Below the pieces are notes generated by a model. That model was given only the letters and a program-made list of their open reading frames with translations, was not told where the DNA came from and did no database searches. The translations under genes were made by a program, and so were the position numbers. From Bacteroidota bacterium (GTDB taxonomy: Bacteria > Bacteroidota > Bacteroidia > Bacteroidales > F082), in contig WOUZ01000013.1 in NCBI GenBank assembly GCA_009773165.1, forward strand, positions 1 to 64,000: a stretch of 64,000 nucleotides of DNA, read 5' to 3'. Positions 44,358 to 53,946 of the stretch are shown one piece after another; within the stretch, counting starts at the first letter, position 1, and each line of letters starts with the position of its first letter.

Positions 44358-44461
44358 CAATAGAAAAGTGTAACCAGTGATGTAAATGAAAATGGGGGCA
44401 TAGTAATAGAGAGATTTTGTGGTTTTAATTAGTATTATACCTGTTTTTAACTAGTAGAACG

Positions 44462-45052
44462 TTGAAAAGAATAACAAACCTGGTAAGCTTATTGCTGCCA
44501 TTGATGATGGCTTTTCAAGGACTTTCTGCACAGGATGTGATTGAGTGGAATGGTGTTTATAAACTGGAGCTTAGCGATTTTCGTTCGAAAGGCACGCGCA
44601 TCGGAGGAACGGATATTTACAGTCTTCATGCTGCCTCAAACATCGATTTTGCTTATGCGATGAACAGCGCAGCTTTTATGTTTACAAAGAATTTCAATAG
44701 CAAAGTCAGCTGCAACTTTGATCAGGCTTCAGCATCGCTGATTGCTCCTGATACGCTGACGGCCAATAATTTACTTGCTTTTGCCCGTTATTCTTTTGAT
44801 TTATCGGAATTATATGCCCGTAAACTTCGTAAGAAGCTTTATGAGGCTAAGGGAGCTTTTTCACAACCAAATTTTTTCGAAAAGTTGTTTCAGGAAAATC
44901 AACGTGAGCTGACAGCACGGCATACGGATGCGGGCGAAAAAACAAATTTGGGTAGTGAAAGTACACTTCTGAAAATGCTTCATCAGGAGGTATTGGTTGA
45001 AATAGACGCATTATCAAATTTTTGCAAAAGCTGTAAGCCATCGCGAAAATAA
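44462..45052 (+). CDS. Secreted protein of unknown function
   Basis: The 196-residue product begins with TTG and a signal peptide (ITNLVSLLLPLMMAFQGLSA, cleavage before QDVIEW). The mature part has short conserved-looking stretches (WNGVYKLELSDFRSKGT, SNIDFAYAMNSAAF, LLAFARYSFDLSELYARKLRKKL) and a C-terminal CKSC. The shape, a beta region followed by helices, recalls the DUF922 group of predicted metal-dependent proteins, but no metal motif is visible, so I leave it unassigned. Confidence 0.7.
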   Translation: MKRITNLVSLLLPLMMAFQGLSAQDVIEWNGVYKLELSDFRSKGTRIGGTDIYSLHAASNIDFAYAMNSAAFMFTKNFNSKVSCNFDQASASLIAPDTLTANNLLAFARYSFDLSELYARKLRKKLYEAKGAFSQPNFFEKLFQENQRELTARHTDAGEKTNLGSESTLLKMLHQEVLVEIDALSNFCKSCKPSRK

Positions 45053-45892
45053 CTTTGTCAGCGCTTTTTTTTGTCAGTACCTTTTTTCAAAATCTGCAAG
45101 ATCATTCTTTTATTGTCGGTTATTATTTTTAGCCTTGGAATCGCTTTTCACTCGTAGAGCAACACCATTAATTAGCGTCTGCTGAAAAACTCCCTGATTC
45201 TTGAAAAATAGCTTCATTTCCATATACCAGCTAGTAACAGGTGTATGGATACAAGTAAACTGATGACCATATAGCAGAATGGAGCAGGGTATTAACTGTA
45301 AAGCATTGAAATTCAACGCAAAAAGTAATTAACCGCAAAGACCGCCAAGAAGGCGCATAGGAGTACGCAAAGGGTTTATACATTATTATAATTGTGACTT
45401 CTTAGTCGTCTGCCGTTAATCAACAGGTATGAAAAGCAGACCTGATGTAAAGATTCACTCCTAATAGTATGATTTCTCTGTGCTCTCTGCGCCTTCTTGG
45501 CGGCCTTTGCGTTTAAAATTAAAACCGAATTTTGATAGGACAGATAAGCTTTTCGATACAGATTTATGTAAATGCTTGCGTCAAAAGAATGTAAAACCAA
45601 TTTTATTAATTGATTTTCATGAACAGAAGTGTTTTTCAATAGCCCTAAATATTCATTTTTTGTCATCGTTTTGGTAAAGTTAAAATAAGTTTCCTCCTTT
45701 ATGTAAAGCTATCTTAAGGCAAAAACTCCACTTTTTATTAGTAAGTTATATCGTTTAAAGGTTTGTATCATACAGATATTGAATCATATATCATATTATT
45801 CTATGAGGTTCTTTGAGGGCTGCTTCGATTTTATTTGGCGATTCTTTTAAGATGATATTACTATGTTATCAAAAGAAATAAGATAATTTTAC
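45053..45892. other. Gene-poor gap with inverted repeats
   Basis: About 840 bases without a convincing gene. Two short minus-strand frames (45110-45316, 45376-45666) lack domains; the second runs through the repeat. Apart from the inverted repeat at 45331-45514, it is AT-rich, and a remnant of a lost gene is possible. Confidence 0.55.
45331..45514. repeat. Inverted pair of CGCAAAG-type repeats
   Basis: AACCGCAAAGACCGCCAAGA and on (45331-45373) is mirrored by GCGCCTTCTTGGCGGCCTTT and on (45475-45514), about 100 bases apart. The words belong to the CGCAAAGxCGC type seen between genes in many environmental bacteria. It could fold into a long hairpin or be a small non-coding element. Confidence 0.7.
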
Positions 45893-45931
45893 TACTATGT
45901 GTTGCATAGTACTAAAATTGTATTATCTTTG
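45893..45931 (+). promoter_or_regulatory. padR promoter with overlapping palindrome
   Basis: TTG (45902-45904), 19 bases, TATCTTTG (45924-45931). The perfect palindrome TACTATG-N5-CATAGTA (45893-45911) has its centre on the -33 box. That is the expected place for a repressor such as PadR to act. Confidence 0.72.
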
Positions 45932-45935
45932 CGGC

Positions 45936-46271
45936 ATGAATACAGAAAAAAATATCTCACAGATGCGGAAAGGGGTGCTGGAACTATGCATTCTGGCGAT
46001 CATATCCCGCAGTGGTGACGTATATGCATCCGACATCCTTGACCGGTTGAAGGAAGCAGAGCTCATCGTTGTAGAGGGTACCCTTTATCCTTTGCTGACA
46101 CGTCTGAAAAATGACGGCTTACTCAGCTACCGATGGGAGGAATCCAAATCAGGTCCTCCGCGTAAGTACTACCAAATCACCCCTGAGGGTGACGCCCTTT
46201 TTGCTGAGCTAACTACTGGTTGGAATGAACTGGTGGTGGCTGTAGATCAACTGATTAAAAAAGAAATTTAA
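45936..46271 (+). CDS. PadR-family transcriptional regulator
   Basis: The 111-residue protein is a winged-helix PadR regulator: MRKGVLELCILAIISRSGDVYASDILDRL, then VVEGTLYPLLTRLKNDGLLSYRW with the recognition helix, and the KYYQITPEGDALF wing. I start at the ATG at 45936, four bases after the -7 element's end. It is followed 11 bases later by the PspC gene and probably controls both through the palindrome in its promoter. Confidence 0.92.
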   Translation: MNTEKNISQMRKGVLELCILAIISRSGDVYASDILDRLKEAELIVVEGTLYPLLTRLKNDGLLSYRWEESKSGPPRKYYQITPEGDALFAELTTGWNELVVAVDQLIKKEI

Positions 46272-46282
46272 AAGAAAACGAC

Positions 46283-47884
46283 ATGAAAAAAACTATTTCC
46301 ATCAACATCAGCGGATTGATATTTAACATTGATGAAGATGCCTATCAACGCCTGAGTCAATACATGGAGAGCATCCGCCGGCATTTCAGTACCATTGAAG
46401 GGCATGAGGATATTATTGCTGATATTGAAAGTCGCATTGCTGAACTATTACAGCGCAAGATTACTGATCAGAAACAAGTGGCGAGTATTGCCGATGTCAA
46501 TGAAATTATTGCTGCCCTGGGACAGCCCTTTGAGATGGATGATGAGCAAGCTACTGATTCTAAGGATCAGACTGGAGGCAGGGCCGCACGTCCTAAAAGG
46601 CTTTTCCGTGATCCCGACAATAAAAAATTGGGTGGTGTCGCTGCCGGTATTGCTGCTTATTTTGCTATCGATGCTCTTTGGGTACGCATCATTTTTGTGA
46701 TTTTATTTTTAAGCTCAGGTGTCGGCTTTTTTATCTATATTGCTTTATGGATTTTCATTCCGGAAGCTTTTACCACGGCTGAGAAACTTGAAATGCGCGG
46801 TGAGCCTGTTAATGTGGCAACAATTGAACAATCGTTCAAACAAGAGTTTGAGTCGGTAAAAGGTAGTTTTAACACCTATGCCTCAAGTGCAAAAGAGGGT
46901 TTCAACCGAACCGGCCGAAAAGCAGGTCATGCTGCATCGCGGCTCAATGACCCCGTGATGCAAGTTATTCGTGGTATTGCCCGTTTCTTTGGTATTTTGT
47001 TTGGGATGCTATTCTTTTCTCTGGGAATCTTATTAATCCTTGTCATGGGTTCAGTTTTTCTGGGATGGGATGAATTTGGTATATTTTCCGATGTTGAACT
47101 GCCATTATTAGGAGGAGAGCAGTTGTATAATTTGCTGCTGGCTGGTCCGTTGTCGGTTGCGATAGCGCCACTTGCTATTGGAGCATTCATTGCCATACCT
47201 CTTGTGATGCTGGTATATGGCGGCTTACGACTGATGATTGGAGAACATTTTAAGATTCCGGGATTGGGTAACATTGCTACAGGATTGTGGATTGCCAGCG
47301 TAGTAGGGTTGTTTTATATAGGGATGACCCTTACTGTCGACATGAAAGAGCAATATTTTTCGGAAGAAGAACCAAAATATTTTGATAACGAAAAACATAA
47401 GGTTCTTTATTTCACTGCTACCAATGGGGAGAGAGAAAGGGATAATGAGAATCTCGCTTTCTTTGATCAGCGGTATTATCTCGCTGGCAAAGATGAAGAT
47501 ATGGAAATTTCAGGCAGACCTTATTTTTACTTTGAGCATACCAAAGGACAAAGAGCATATCTCGAAATAACACGCATGGCTCGTGGCAAAACCAATGAAA
47601 AAGCAAGGGAACGTGCGGCTGGGATTCAATACCCACTGATGATTTCAGACAGCAGTCTGATTGTGCCAAATTACTTCCGCTTCGATGCCCATACAAAAAT
47701 TCGTAATCAACGAATGACATTACGTGTGAATCTTCCTGAGGGTCAATTGGTTTCGCTAGATAAGAGTATGAGGTCAGTAGTTTCTGATGGAATGCGCTAT
47801 GATATGCTTGAACGCACCGACAATGGCAACTTATGGGTGATGACATCTGAAGGTCTGCAACCCTATTTATCTACTGACAAGTAA
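46283..47884 (+). CDS. PspC-domain membrane protein
   Basis: The 533-residue protein begins with a helical region (about 1-85) and a PspC domain (KRLFRDPDNKKLGGVAAGIAAYFAIDALWVRIIFVILFLSSG, about 106-160). Several further helices follow (about 235-260, 285-330), then a beta-rich periplasmic region (about 365-533) with a DUF-type layout. PspC senses and transmits envelope stress. The PadR-PspC pairing is common in Bacteroidota and predicts a stress-response circuit. It ends in a terminator. Confidence 0.88.
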   Translation: MKKTISINISGLIFNIDEDAYQRLSQYMESIRRHFSTIEGHEDIIADIESRIAELLQRKITDQKQVASIADVNEIIAALGQPFEMDDEQATDSKDQTGGRAARPKRLFRDPDNKKLGGVAAGIAAYFAIDALWVRIIFVILFLSSGVGFFIYIALWIFIPEAFTTAEKLEMRGEPVNVATIEQSFKQEFESVKGSFNTYASSAKEGFNRTGRKAGHAASRLNDPVMQVIRGIARFFGILFGMLFFSLGILLILVMGSVFLGWDEFGIFSDVELPLLGGEQLYNLLLAGPLSVAIAPLAIGAFIAIPLVMLVYGGLRLMIGEHFKIPGLGNIATGLWIASVVGLFYIGMTLTVDMKEQYFSEEEPKYFDNEKHKVLYFTATNGERERDNENLAFFDQRYYLAGKDEDMEISGRPYFYFEHTKGQRAYLEITRMARGKTNEKARERAAGIQYPLMISDSSLIVPNYFRFDAHTKIRNQRMTLRVNLPEGQLVSLDKSMRSVVSDGMRYDMLERTDNGNLWVMTSEGLQPYLSTDK

Positions 47885-47912
47885 CAGTTTTATTTTCACA
47901 ACTCTATTCCGC

Positions 47913-47952
47913 ACTTCCCGCTTAAATATTTTTAAGGCGGGAAGTTTTTTTT
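47913..47952 (+). terminator. Terminator of padR-pspC
   Basis: ACTTCCCGC (47913-47921) pairs with GCGGGAAGT (47937-47945), extended by CTTAA/TTAAG with a bulge, followed by eight T. Confidence 0.88.
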
Positions 47953-48279
47953 GATATTGAAAAACCTGTTTTACAGAAACAAAATTCCATCCTGAATAAA
48001 TTCTAACAGATAAATAAGCACGTCAACTCTTTACATCTTTGTACCTTTCTTCACATATGATTTTTAGAATTAAATCATTATGCCTGTATCCGAACTATTT
48101 TTACCTTTGAAGCATAAAAAATGAAAAATTTGAGGGCTCTTTTTCTTAACAACCTCTTAAGTATTTAATTGATTCTCTGCACAAGTTGCAGTACATGGAA
48201 TAAGTAATACAGCTAATTATTCAGTGAGTAGCTCTCAATTAGTTCAAGTTTAATAATCACTGTCGAAAACTGTCGGTTT
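47953..48279. other. Intergenic gap before isomerase-like gene
   Basis: No gene is evident. TACCTTTG at 48112-48119 may be a -7 element, with a possible 15-codon leader starting at ATG 48121. Both are weak. The rest is AT-rich. Confidence 0.4.
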
Positions 48280-49452
48280 ATGGCAATAAACAACAACCCG
48301 TCCATTGTAGCCTTTAGTGGTGCTGCCAATGAAATGATTGAAGAAGCACGCAGGCAATTACAGCAAAAGCTTAGTTTGGAAGGCTTTGGTCAAGAGCAGC
48401 AGACCGCCTCTGACTATATCTATTTTATAAGTGGAGGGTCGGAGCAGCAAGCAATCCGGCTTTTGAAACACGGCACACTGAATCTTTTAGTAGCAGGATC
48501 GGGTAATAACGCCTGGGCTGCCGCAACCGAGGTAAAAGCTTATGCAATGCAACATTCCTTTCAAGCTCAATTGATTGCTGTTTATGCAGATGATTTTGCT
48601 GAGCAGCTGCGTCAGTGGTTAAGTGTGAAAAGAGCGTTTGATAATTTAAGTGGTCAACGCGTGGGATTGATAGGAAAGGTTTCAGAATGGCTGGTAGCAT
48701 CTGCTCCTGAGTCATCACTTTTACGACAACGTTTTGGTATCGAGTTGGTAGAACTGGATTATGATGCCTTGCCGGATTATTTAGCATGCGAAGCCGATCT
48801 GCAGTTTAGCGAGGCATTTCCAAAGAACACTATACAACCGGATGCCCTTGCTTCTATCAGCGGGTTTTTAAAACAGACATTGAAAACCTATAAGCTGGAT
48901 GCGCTAACATTGCAATGTTTCAGAATGGTAAAGGAACGAGGTGTCACTGCTTGCCTTCCTGTTGCTTTGATGAATTACAATGGAGTTCCTGCGGGTTGTG
49001 AAGGCGATCTTGTAAGTATTGCAGGTATCATGTTTCTAAAAGCACTTACCGGACACATTGCATGGATGGCCAATATGGTGAAGGTTGACAAAGATCGTAT
49101 CCTGTTGGCACATTGTACTGCACCTCTTCAATATGCTGCCAGTCATACCATTACAAGTCATTATGAAACAGATATTTCAGCTGCACTTCAGGCTGAACTT
49201 TCATTTGAGACAGTAACCATTTTGCGCATGAATGAGCAGATGAACACAGCATTTCTGGCAATCGGTGAAGTGATACAACGGCCAAACAACAGAGATGCCT
49301 GCCGCACCCAGATAGAGGTAAGCATTTCGGAGGGCAGTAGCAAACATCTTATCAACAACCCACTGGGTAATCATCATTTGGTACTTCCCGGTGATTTTTA
49401 TGACATAATCCAAAAAGCATTGCAATCCAAGGGAATTGAAATCCTTTCATAA
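48280..49452 (+). CDS. L-fucose/arabinose isomerase-like protein
   Basis: The 390-residue protein resembles the L-fucose isomerase/L-arabinose isomerase superfamily in its C-terminal domain. Visible are GQRVGLIGKVSEWLVAS (about 125-141), LQCFRMVKERGVTACLPVAL, GVPAGCEGDLVSIAGIMFLKALTG and HCTAPLQYA, in the order seen in this fold. The metal ligands (Glu/Asp/His) cannot be pinned without alignment. It is shorter than FucI (about 590 residues), as in the short, archaeal-like branch. It could act on the sugar handled by the FucP/kinase region, though it lies 31 kb away. A sugar isomerase is probable; the substrate is open. Confidence 0.72.
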   Translation: MAINNNPSIVAFSGAANEMIEEARRQLQQKLSLEGFGQEQQTASDYIYFISGGSEQQAIRLLKHGTLNLLVAGSGNNAWAAATEVKAYAMQHSFQAQLIAVYADDFAEQLRQWLSVKRAFDNLSGQRVGLIGKVSEWLVASAPESSLLRQRFGIELVELDYDALPDYLACEADLQFSEAFPKNTIQPDALASISGFLKQTLKTYKLDALTLQCFRMVKERGVTACLPVALMNYNGVPAGCEGDLVSIAGIMFLKALTGHIAWMANMVKVDKDRILLAHCTAPLQYAASHTITSHYETDISAALQAELSFETVTILRMNEQMNTAFLAIGEVIQRPNNRDACRTQIEVSISEGSSKHLINNPLGNHHLVLPGDFYDIIQKALQSKGIEILS

Positions 49453-49632
49453 AATTGAAATTTGCCCGGATGAGGGTTGCTATTTTATAAGAATCAGGTA
49501 AAACAAATAAGCTGACCTGCTGACGTTTTTTATTTGTTTTCGAGCATTCCGGAACGGTATAATTTTTTTTATCAGAGAATTCGAAAAGGCATTTTTGTAC
49601 GTATATTTATCGGATCAAAAAATCACTGTTCT

Positions 49633-51498
49633 ATGAGTATCACTATCAACCGCAAACCTGTTCGCTTCTACAGCGATCCAAAAAGAGTAATTGTAAGGTT
49701 TTTCTATCCCGGACCAGAAACACGTGTTATCTCAATCATCCAAAAGGTACGAGATATGCCGGAAGAGGCTGCACGTATGAGTTTGAACCAAACGTTGCGT
49801 GATTTTTCGGGACGACACCGTAACATTTCCCGCATTTTTCAGCGGCATTTTGAAAGGGTGAATGAAATCCTTAATGGAAGAGCCAGCGATTTGAGGCTGT
49901 TAAGTCAACACAAACAACTGCTTGTTGGGGCTTATTTTACATCGGAATATTCCATTGAATCAGCAGCGTTTTTCAATCCATCGATGGTTGAAGATCCCGA
50001 TCAGACAGGGTTGACAGAAGGTCAAAAGCGCGTCATTATTAGTTTCAGGGCAACGGGCGAAGGTCATATTTCATCCATTGTTTTCAGAGGAGGCGTTTTG
50101 GATGCCAACAACAACCTGGAGTTAATAGCTACAGGAAGATTGATTGATGAAGCTGAAGCAGTTAAGAATTATATTTACCAGAAGGAAGCTTTCTGTGCAA
50201 AATTGTCCGAGATGCACGCCGACGATCCTGTTGTAAAACATACCATGGACAAACTACGCTTTGAGTTTGATTACAATGAGTTGCTCCGTGCCATAGACGA
50301 ATCAAAAAGGGAGTTGAGTTTGGATGATGCACAACGCAAAATGCTGCAGACTATTAGTTGGCTGGGAGATTCGCACTACGAAATTACCTTTTCGTTAGAC
50401 ACGGGGATCTCCGACAGAGTTGTTTTTCCAATAGCAGCTGCCGAGAGTAATGGTATTGAAGATGCGCGCTTTGTAAAGTTTACTGATGATGATGGTCGTG
50501 TTAGGTATTATGCCACATATACTGCTTACAATGGCTTCAGTATCATGCCTAAGCTGATAGAAACGAAGGATTTTTATAATTTTAAGATTATGCCCATACA
50601 TGGGGATAATGCTCAAAATAAAGGGATGGCAATCTTTCCTCGAAAGATAAAAGGAAAGTATGCCATGCTCGCCCGTATTGATGGCATCAACAATTACATC
50701 ATGTTTTCAGATGTTATCAACCGTTGGGATGAAACACGTATTTTGCAGATACCACAGTATCCCTGGGAGTTCATTCAGGTTGGTAATTGCGGTTCACCCA
50801 TCGAGACAGAGCATGGCTGGCTGGTAATCACTCATGGTGTTGGAACAATGCGTAAATATGTGATAAGCGCTATGCTTCTCGATCTCGATGATCCTACAAA
50901 GGTTATCGGTCAACTTACTGAACCTATTATCTCTCCAAATGAAGAAGAGCGCGAAGGCTATGTTCCTAACGTCGTTTACTCATGTGGTTCTATATTGAAC
51001 AACAACGAATTGGTGATACCTTATGCAATGTCTGACACGGCTTCAACTTTTGCAACTGTTCCACTCGATGAGCTGTTGCGAAGTCTGGTACCATCCGATT
51101 TCAACAAAAAGCACACGCAGGAGGAATTATCAAAAGGTCGTGTTTTAGTTGTTGAAGATGAGGTAATTAATCAGAAAGTGATTGCTGGAATCTTAAAATC
51201 TGAAGGTTATGAAGTTGAGGTAGCCCCTGATGGTATTATCGCCCTGATGAAGATCGCAAAAGGTAATTTTGATGTGATTCTTTCCGATATCGCTATGCCA
51301 AATTTTGATGGCTATCAGATGTTGGAATATCTTAAGGAGAATTCGATCGAAATCCCTGTTATCTTCCTTTCGGGTCATACAAGTCCGGAAGATGAAGCAA
51401 AAGGATTGCGTTTGGGAGCTGCCGATTACATCCGCAAGCCGATCGAAAGAAATCTGCTGTTAGCTCGCCTAAACAAATTGTTTGAAAGGGAAGGTTAG
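49633..51498 (+). CDS. GH130-like glycosidase fused to response-regulator receiver
   Basis: The product has 621 residues from the ATG at 49633; the frame extends 33 codons upstream without good sequence. Residues 1-100 are an extension of unknown fold. Residues 100-490 form a five-bladed propeller of the GH130 type, with the GIEDARFVKF motif (EDAR at 276-279), YNGFSIMPKL and NCGSPIETEHGWLVITHGVG (385-404). Residues 502-621 are a complete receiver domain: E508/D509, phosphoacceptor D552, S580 and K602. GH130 enzymes phosphorolyse or hydrolyse mannosides. I infer that phosphorylation controls the enzyme. The gene is tail-to-tail with the GT4 fusion, with a 4-base overlap. Confidence 0.82.
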   Translation: MSITINRKPVRFYSDPKRVIVRFFYPGPETRVISIIQKVRDMPEEAARMSLNQTLRDFSGRHRNISRIFQRHFERVNEILNGRASDLRLLSQHKQLLVGAYFTSEYSIESAAFFNPSMVEDPDQTGLTEGQKRVIISFRATGEGHISSIVFRGGVLDANNNLELIATGRLIDEAEAVKNYIYQKEAFCAKLSEMHADDPVVKHTMDKLRFEFDYNELLRAIDESKRELSLDDAQRKMLQTISWLGDSHYEITFSLDTGISDRVVFPIAAAESNGIEDARFVKFTDDDGRVRYYATYTAYNGFSIMPKLIETKDFYNFKIMPIHGDNAQNKGMAIFPRKIKGKYAMLARIDGINNYIMFSDVINRWDETRILQIPQYPWEFIQVGNCGSPIETEHGWLVITHGVGTMRKYVISAMLLDLDDPTKVIGQLTEPIISPNEEEREGYVPNVVYSCGSILNNNELVIPYAMSDTASTFATVPLDELLRSLVPSDFNKKHTQEELSKGRVLVVEDEVINQKVIAGILKSEGYEVEVAPDGIIALMKIAKGNFDVILSDIAMPNFDGYQMLEYLKENSIEIPVIFLSGHTSPEDEAKGLRLGAADYIRKPIERNLLLARLNKLFEREG

Positions 51499-53696
51499 CT
51501 CGTGTAGGGCTGGGCGATCAGCTGTGCCATCAACCATGCGATGGTACTTTCTGCACCCTGATTTCTGTTGATGCAATTGTTTTCGATTCCATCATTGCAG
51601 CCTTTTGTTTCACGATCGTAAAGACTGATATTGAGGTCGTTTTCGCCAAGAAACCAGTCATAACATTGCATCAGTTTCAAAGAATGGCTCTGGTTGCTGG
51701 TAGCGATTAATGCGCTTTTGTACATCATCATCATAGCCATAGCATCGATTGGCTGCTGTGCATATAATTCGTATTCTGTATCGAAGCGCAACCACCTTTT
51801 GTTTCCGATAAGGGATAACCAATTGTTTTTGAAACACTTACTCTCAAGGAAAATCCTACTTTTTTCGGCTACCTCCAGGTATTTTTCGTTTCCTGTTACG
51901 CTGTAAGCAACATATAAGGCAGCGGGAATGAGTCCGTTATCGTAAGTAAGCGCATCTTCAAACCAGTGCCAATTTTCACGTTTGTGACGTTCATAACGCT
52001 GACAAAGGGTTTCGGCCACCTGATTGATCATCCCAAGAAACTTCTCCTGATCGGGAAAGCGCTTGCTATAATGAAAGAGTCCGAACATGAAATTAGCATA
52101 ACCTCTGGCATAATTCAGCTTTTCCATAGCAGGAATCATGGAATGAAAAGTTTCCATCGCTGTTTGAAAAAGGGCATCATTTGGTGCATAGCGTATAAGG
52201 TATCCCAAAGCCCAGACAGCCCTTCCATAAGCATCATCAGAGAAATCATTATCAAACATTTGGCGGTCATATGACAGGTAGTTTTTAACCTGACCGTTTT
52301 TCTGCACCATTAACTTGAGGAATGATAAATACTTGGTGAGCAAGCCAAGGTAAACTTCTTTGGCTTCATGTTTATAGGCTGTAATGACTACAAGTATAGC
52401 GCGTGTGTTGTCGTCGAGGCTATAGCCGTGTTGATAGCTTGGGAGAATACCAGTGGCGTGTTGCAACAATCCTGTATCATCAGTAAGTCGTTGAAGGTGT
52501 GTGATATCAAAGTCGGGATATGATTTAGTTGAATGTAGTATCCTGTCCTTTTCTGACACTACTTTATCAAAAAGGTTCAGGTACTGTTTTCCAATCTGTG
52601 GCCAAGCAAGGGTTTTTCCATAATCCAGCGCACGTTGCTGACGCAGTTCCAATTCATCGGGATGATCGAGGGCATGACAGATTGATGATGCCAGTTGCTT
52701 ATGATTACAAAAATCAAAGAGCCATCCGCGTTCTTCGGCTAATAATGATTCAGCATGCCAGTAAGGTGTTGAGAACACGGCGCAGCCGCCGCTCACAGCG
52801 TAGCATAATGTGCCGCTGGTGATTTGTGCTTTATTCAGATACGGAGTCACGTAAATATCGGCTGCTTTAAGCAATGACATTAGTTCAAACTCGCTGACAT
52901 ATTGATTCATAAATACCACATGCTGTTCCAGTTTAAGCTGAATAACCAGGTTTTGAAGGTACTCACGGTATTCTTCGCCGGCATGCCGCAACACATGAGG
53001 GTGGGTTTTCCCCAGAACCACATAAAGCACTTCGGGATGGATGGAAACGATGGATGGCAGCGCCCTGATAACTGTTTCAATACCTTTGCTTCGGCCAATC
53101 AGCCCAAAAGTTATCATCACTTTTCGGTCATTCCAAATGGGAGGAGGAGGTTGTAGCTCATCTTCCATTGCATCAAAATCCGGAGTGCCATGTTCGATAA
53201 GAGCTATTTTCTCTAAAGGAATGTTATATACATTTTGTAAAAAGTCAATAGCTATTTTATTCATGATCACCACTTTGGACGCGTATTGACCTAAGCGTTC
53301 AAGTACTTCCAATTGGTGAAAACCTGGTTTTTCTAAAACAGTATGAAAGGTACAAACGATAGGGATGGTGACTTTGCGAAGCATCGAAAGCAGATAAAGT
53401 CCGCTATCACCCCCAAAAATGCCATATTCATGCTGAACCAGCAGGATATCAGCTCCTGAATCGTTGATTGTTGAAGCCATCCTGATGTAAGCAGCCTGAT
53501 CCTGATCGGGCAGGCTGTGCTTAACAATTGAAGGATAATCGAAGGTGTTCCCCAAATCGTTCATAGCAATCACTTCGATATCAACCGATCGATCGCACAG
53601 TTGAGCTGCAGTGAGGATTGCTCTTACGAGATTTTCGGTAAATGTTGCAATACCACATTGCCGGGGTGGGTAGTTTCCAATACAGATTACTTTCAT
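51495..53696 (-). CDS. GT4 glycosyltransferase with helical glycosidase-like domain
   Basis: The 733-residue protein has a GT4 (GT-B fold) glycosyltransferase (about 1-385) with GNYPPRQCGIATFTENL at the start, the LVQHEYGIFGG and FHTV blocks, GLIGRSKGIETVIRALP and the donor-binding PYLNKAQITSGTLCYAVSGG with WHAESLLAEERGW. Residues about 400-733 form a six-hairpin helical domain as in glycosidases and unsaturated-glycan hydrolases (DNTRAILVVITAYK, DDAYGRAVWALGYL, EDALTYDNGLIPAALYVAY, INRNQGAESTIAWLMAQL). The fusion may both build and trim a glycan. It faces the GH130-receiver gene. Confidence 0.85.
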   Translation of the reverse strand: MKVICIGNYPPRQCGIATFTENLVRAILTAAQLCDRSVDIEVIAMNDLGNTFDYPSIVKHSLPDQDQAAYIRMASTINDSGADILLVQHEYGIFGGDSGLYLLSMLRKVTIPIVCTFHTVLEKPGFHQLEVLERLGQYASKVVIMNKIAIDFLQNVYNIPLEKIALIEHGTPDFDAMEDELQPPPPIWNDRKVMITFGLIGRSKGIETVIRALPSIVSIHPEVLYVVLGKTHPHVLRHAGEEYREYLQNLVIQLKLEQHVVFMNQYVSEFELMSLLKAADIYVTPYLNKAQITSGTLCYAVSGGCAVFSTPYWHAESLLAEERGWLFDFCNHKQLASSICHALDHPDELELRQQRALDYGKTLAWPQIGKQYLNLFDKVVSEKDRILHSTKSYPDFDITHLQRLTDDTGLLQHATGILPSYQHGYSLDDNTRAILVVITAYKHEAKEVYLGLLTKYLSFLKLMVQKNGQVKNYLSYDRQMFDNDFSDDAYGRAVWALGYLIRYAPNDALFQTAMETFHSMIPAMEKLNYARGYANFMFGLFHYSKRFPDQEKFLGMINQVAETLCQRYERHKRENWHWFEDALTYDNGLIPAALYVAYSVTGNEKYLEVAEKSRIFLESKCFKNNWLSLIGNKRWLRFDTEYELYAQQPIDAMAMMMMYKSALIATSNQSHSLKLMQCYDWFLGENDLNISLYDRETKGCNDGIENNCINRNQGAESTIAWLMAQLIAQPYTS

Positions 53697-53917
53697 ACAC
53701 TCGAATTGTATTATTGGTTTTGTTCAAATTAGCTGCAAGTTAAGTGTACAACTACCCCTTTTCCAAATTTAATACGTATTTATTCGTATTCATCAGGTAA
53801 ATTTCTGAAAAAAGAATAACTATTCGCAATAAACCTGTTGGAAAGACTTTTTGATTTACGAGATTGTATAATATTTACGCAGCCTTTCCCAGAAACGACC
53901 AGCCAACAATGAATTTA

Positions 53918-53946
53918 TTGCCACATCATTTGAATGATTAATTTTG
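53918..53946 (+). promoter_or_regulatory. Promoter of corA
   Basis: TTG (53918-53920), 18 bases, TAATTTTG (53939-53946). The leader is about 23 bases. There is no M-box magnesium riboswitch. Confidence 0.68.

Noticed and set aside
45110-45316. 68-residue minus-strand frame
   Set aside because: No start signal, domain or neighbour support; treated as chance.
45376-45666. Minus-strand 96-residue frame
   Set aside because: It runs through the inverted CGCAAAG repeat (giving KAAKKAQRAQR) and has no domain; a repeat-derived open frame.
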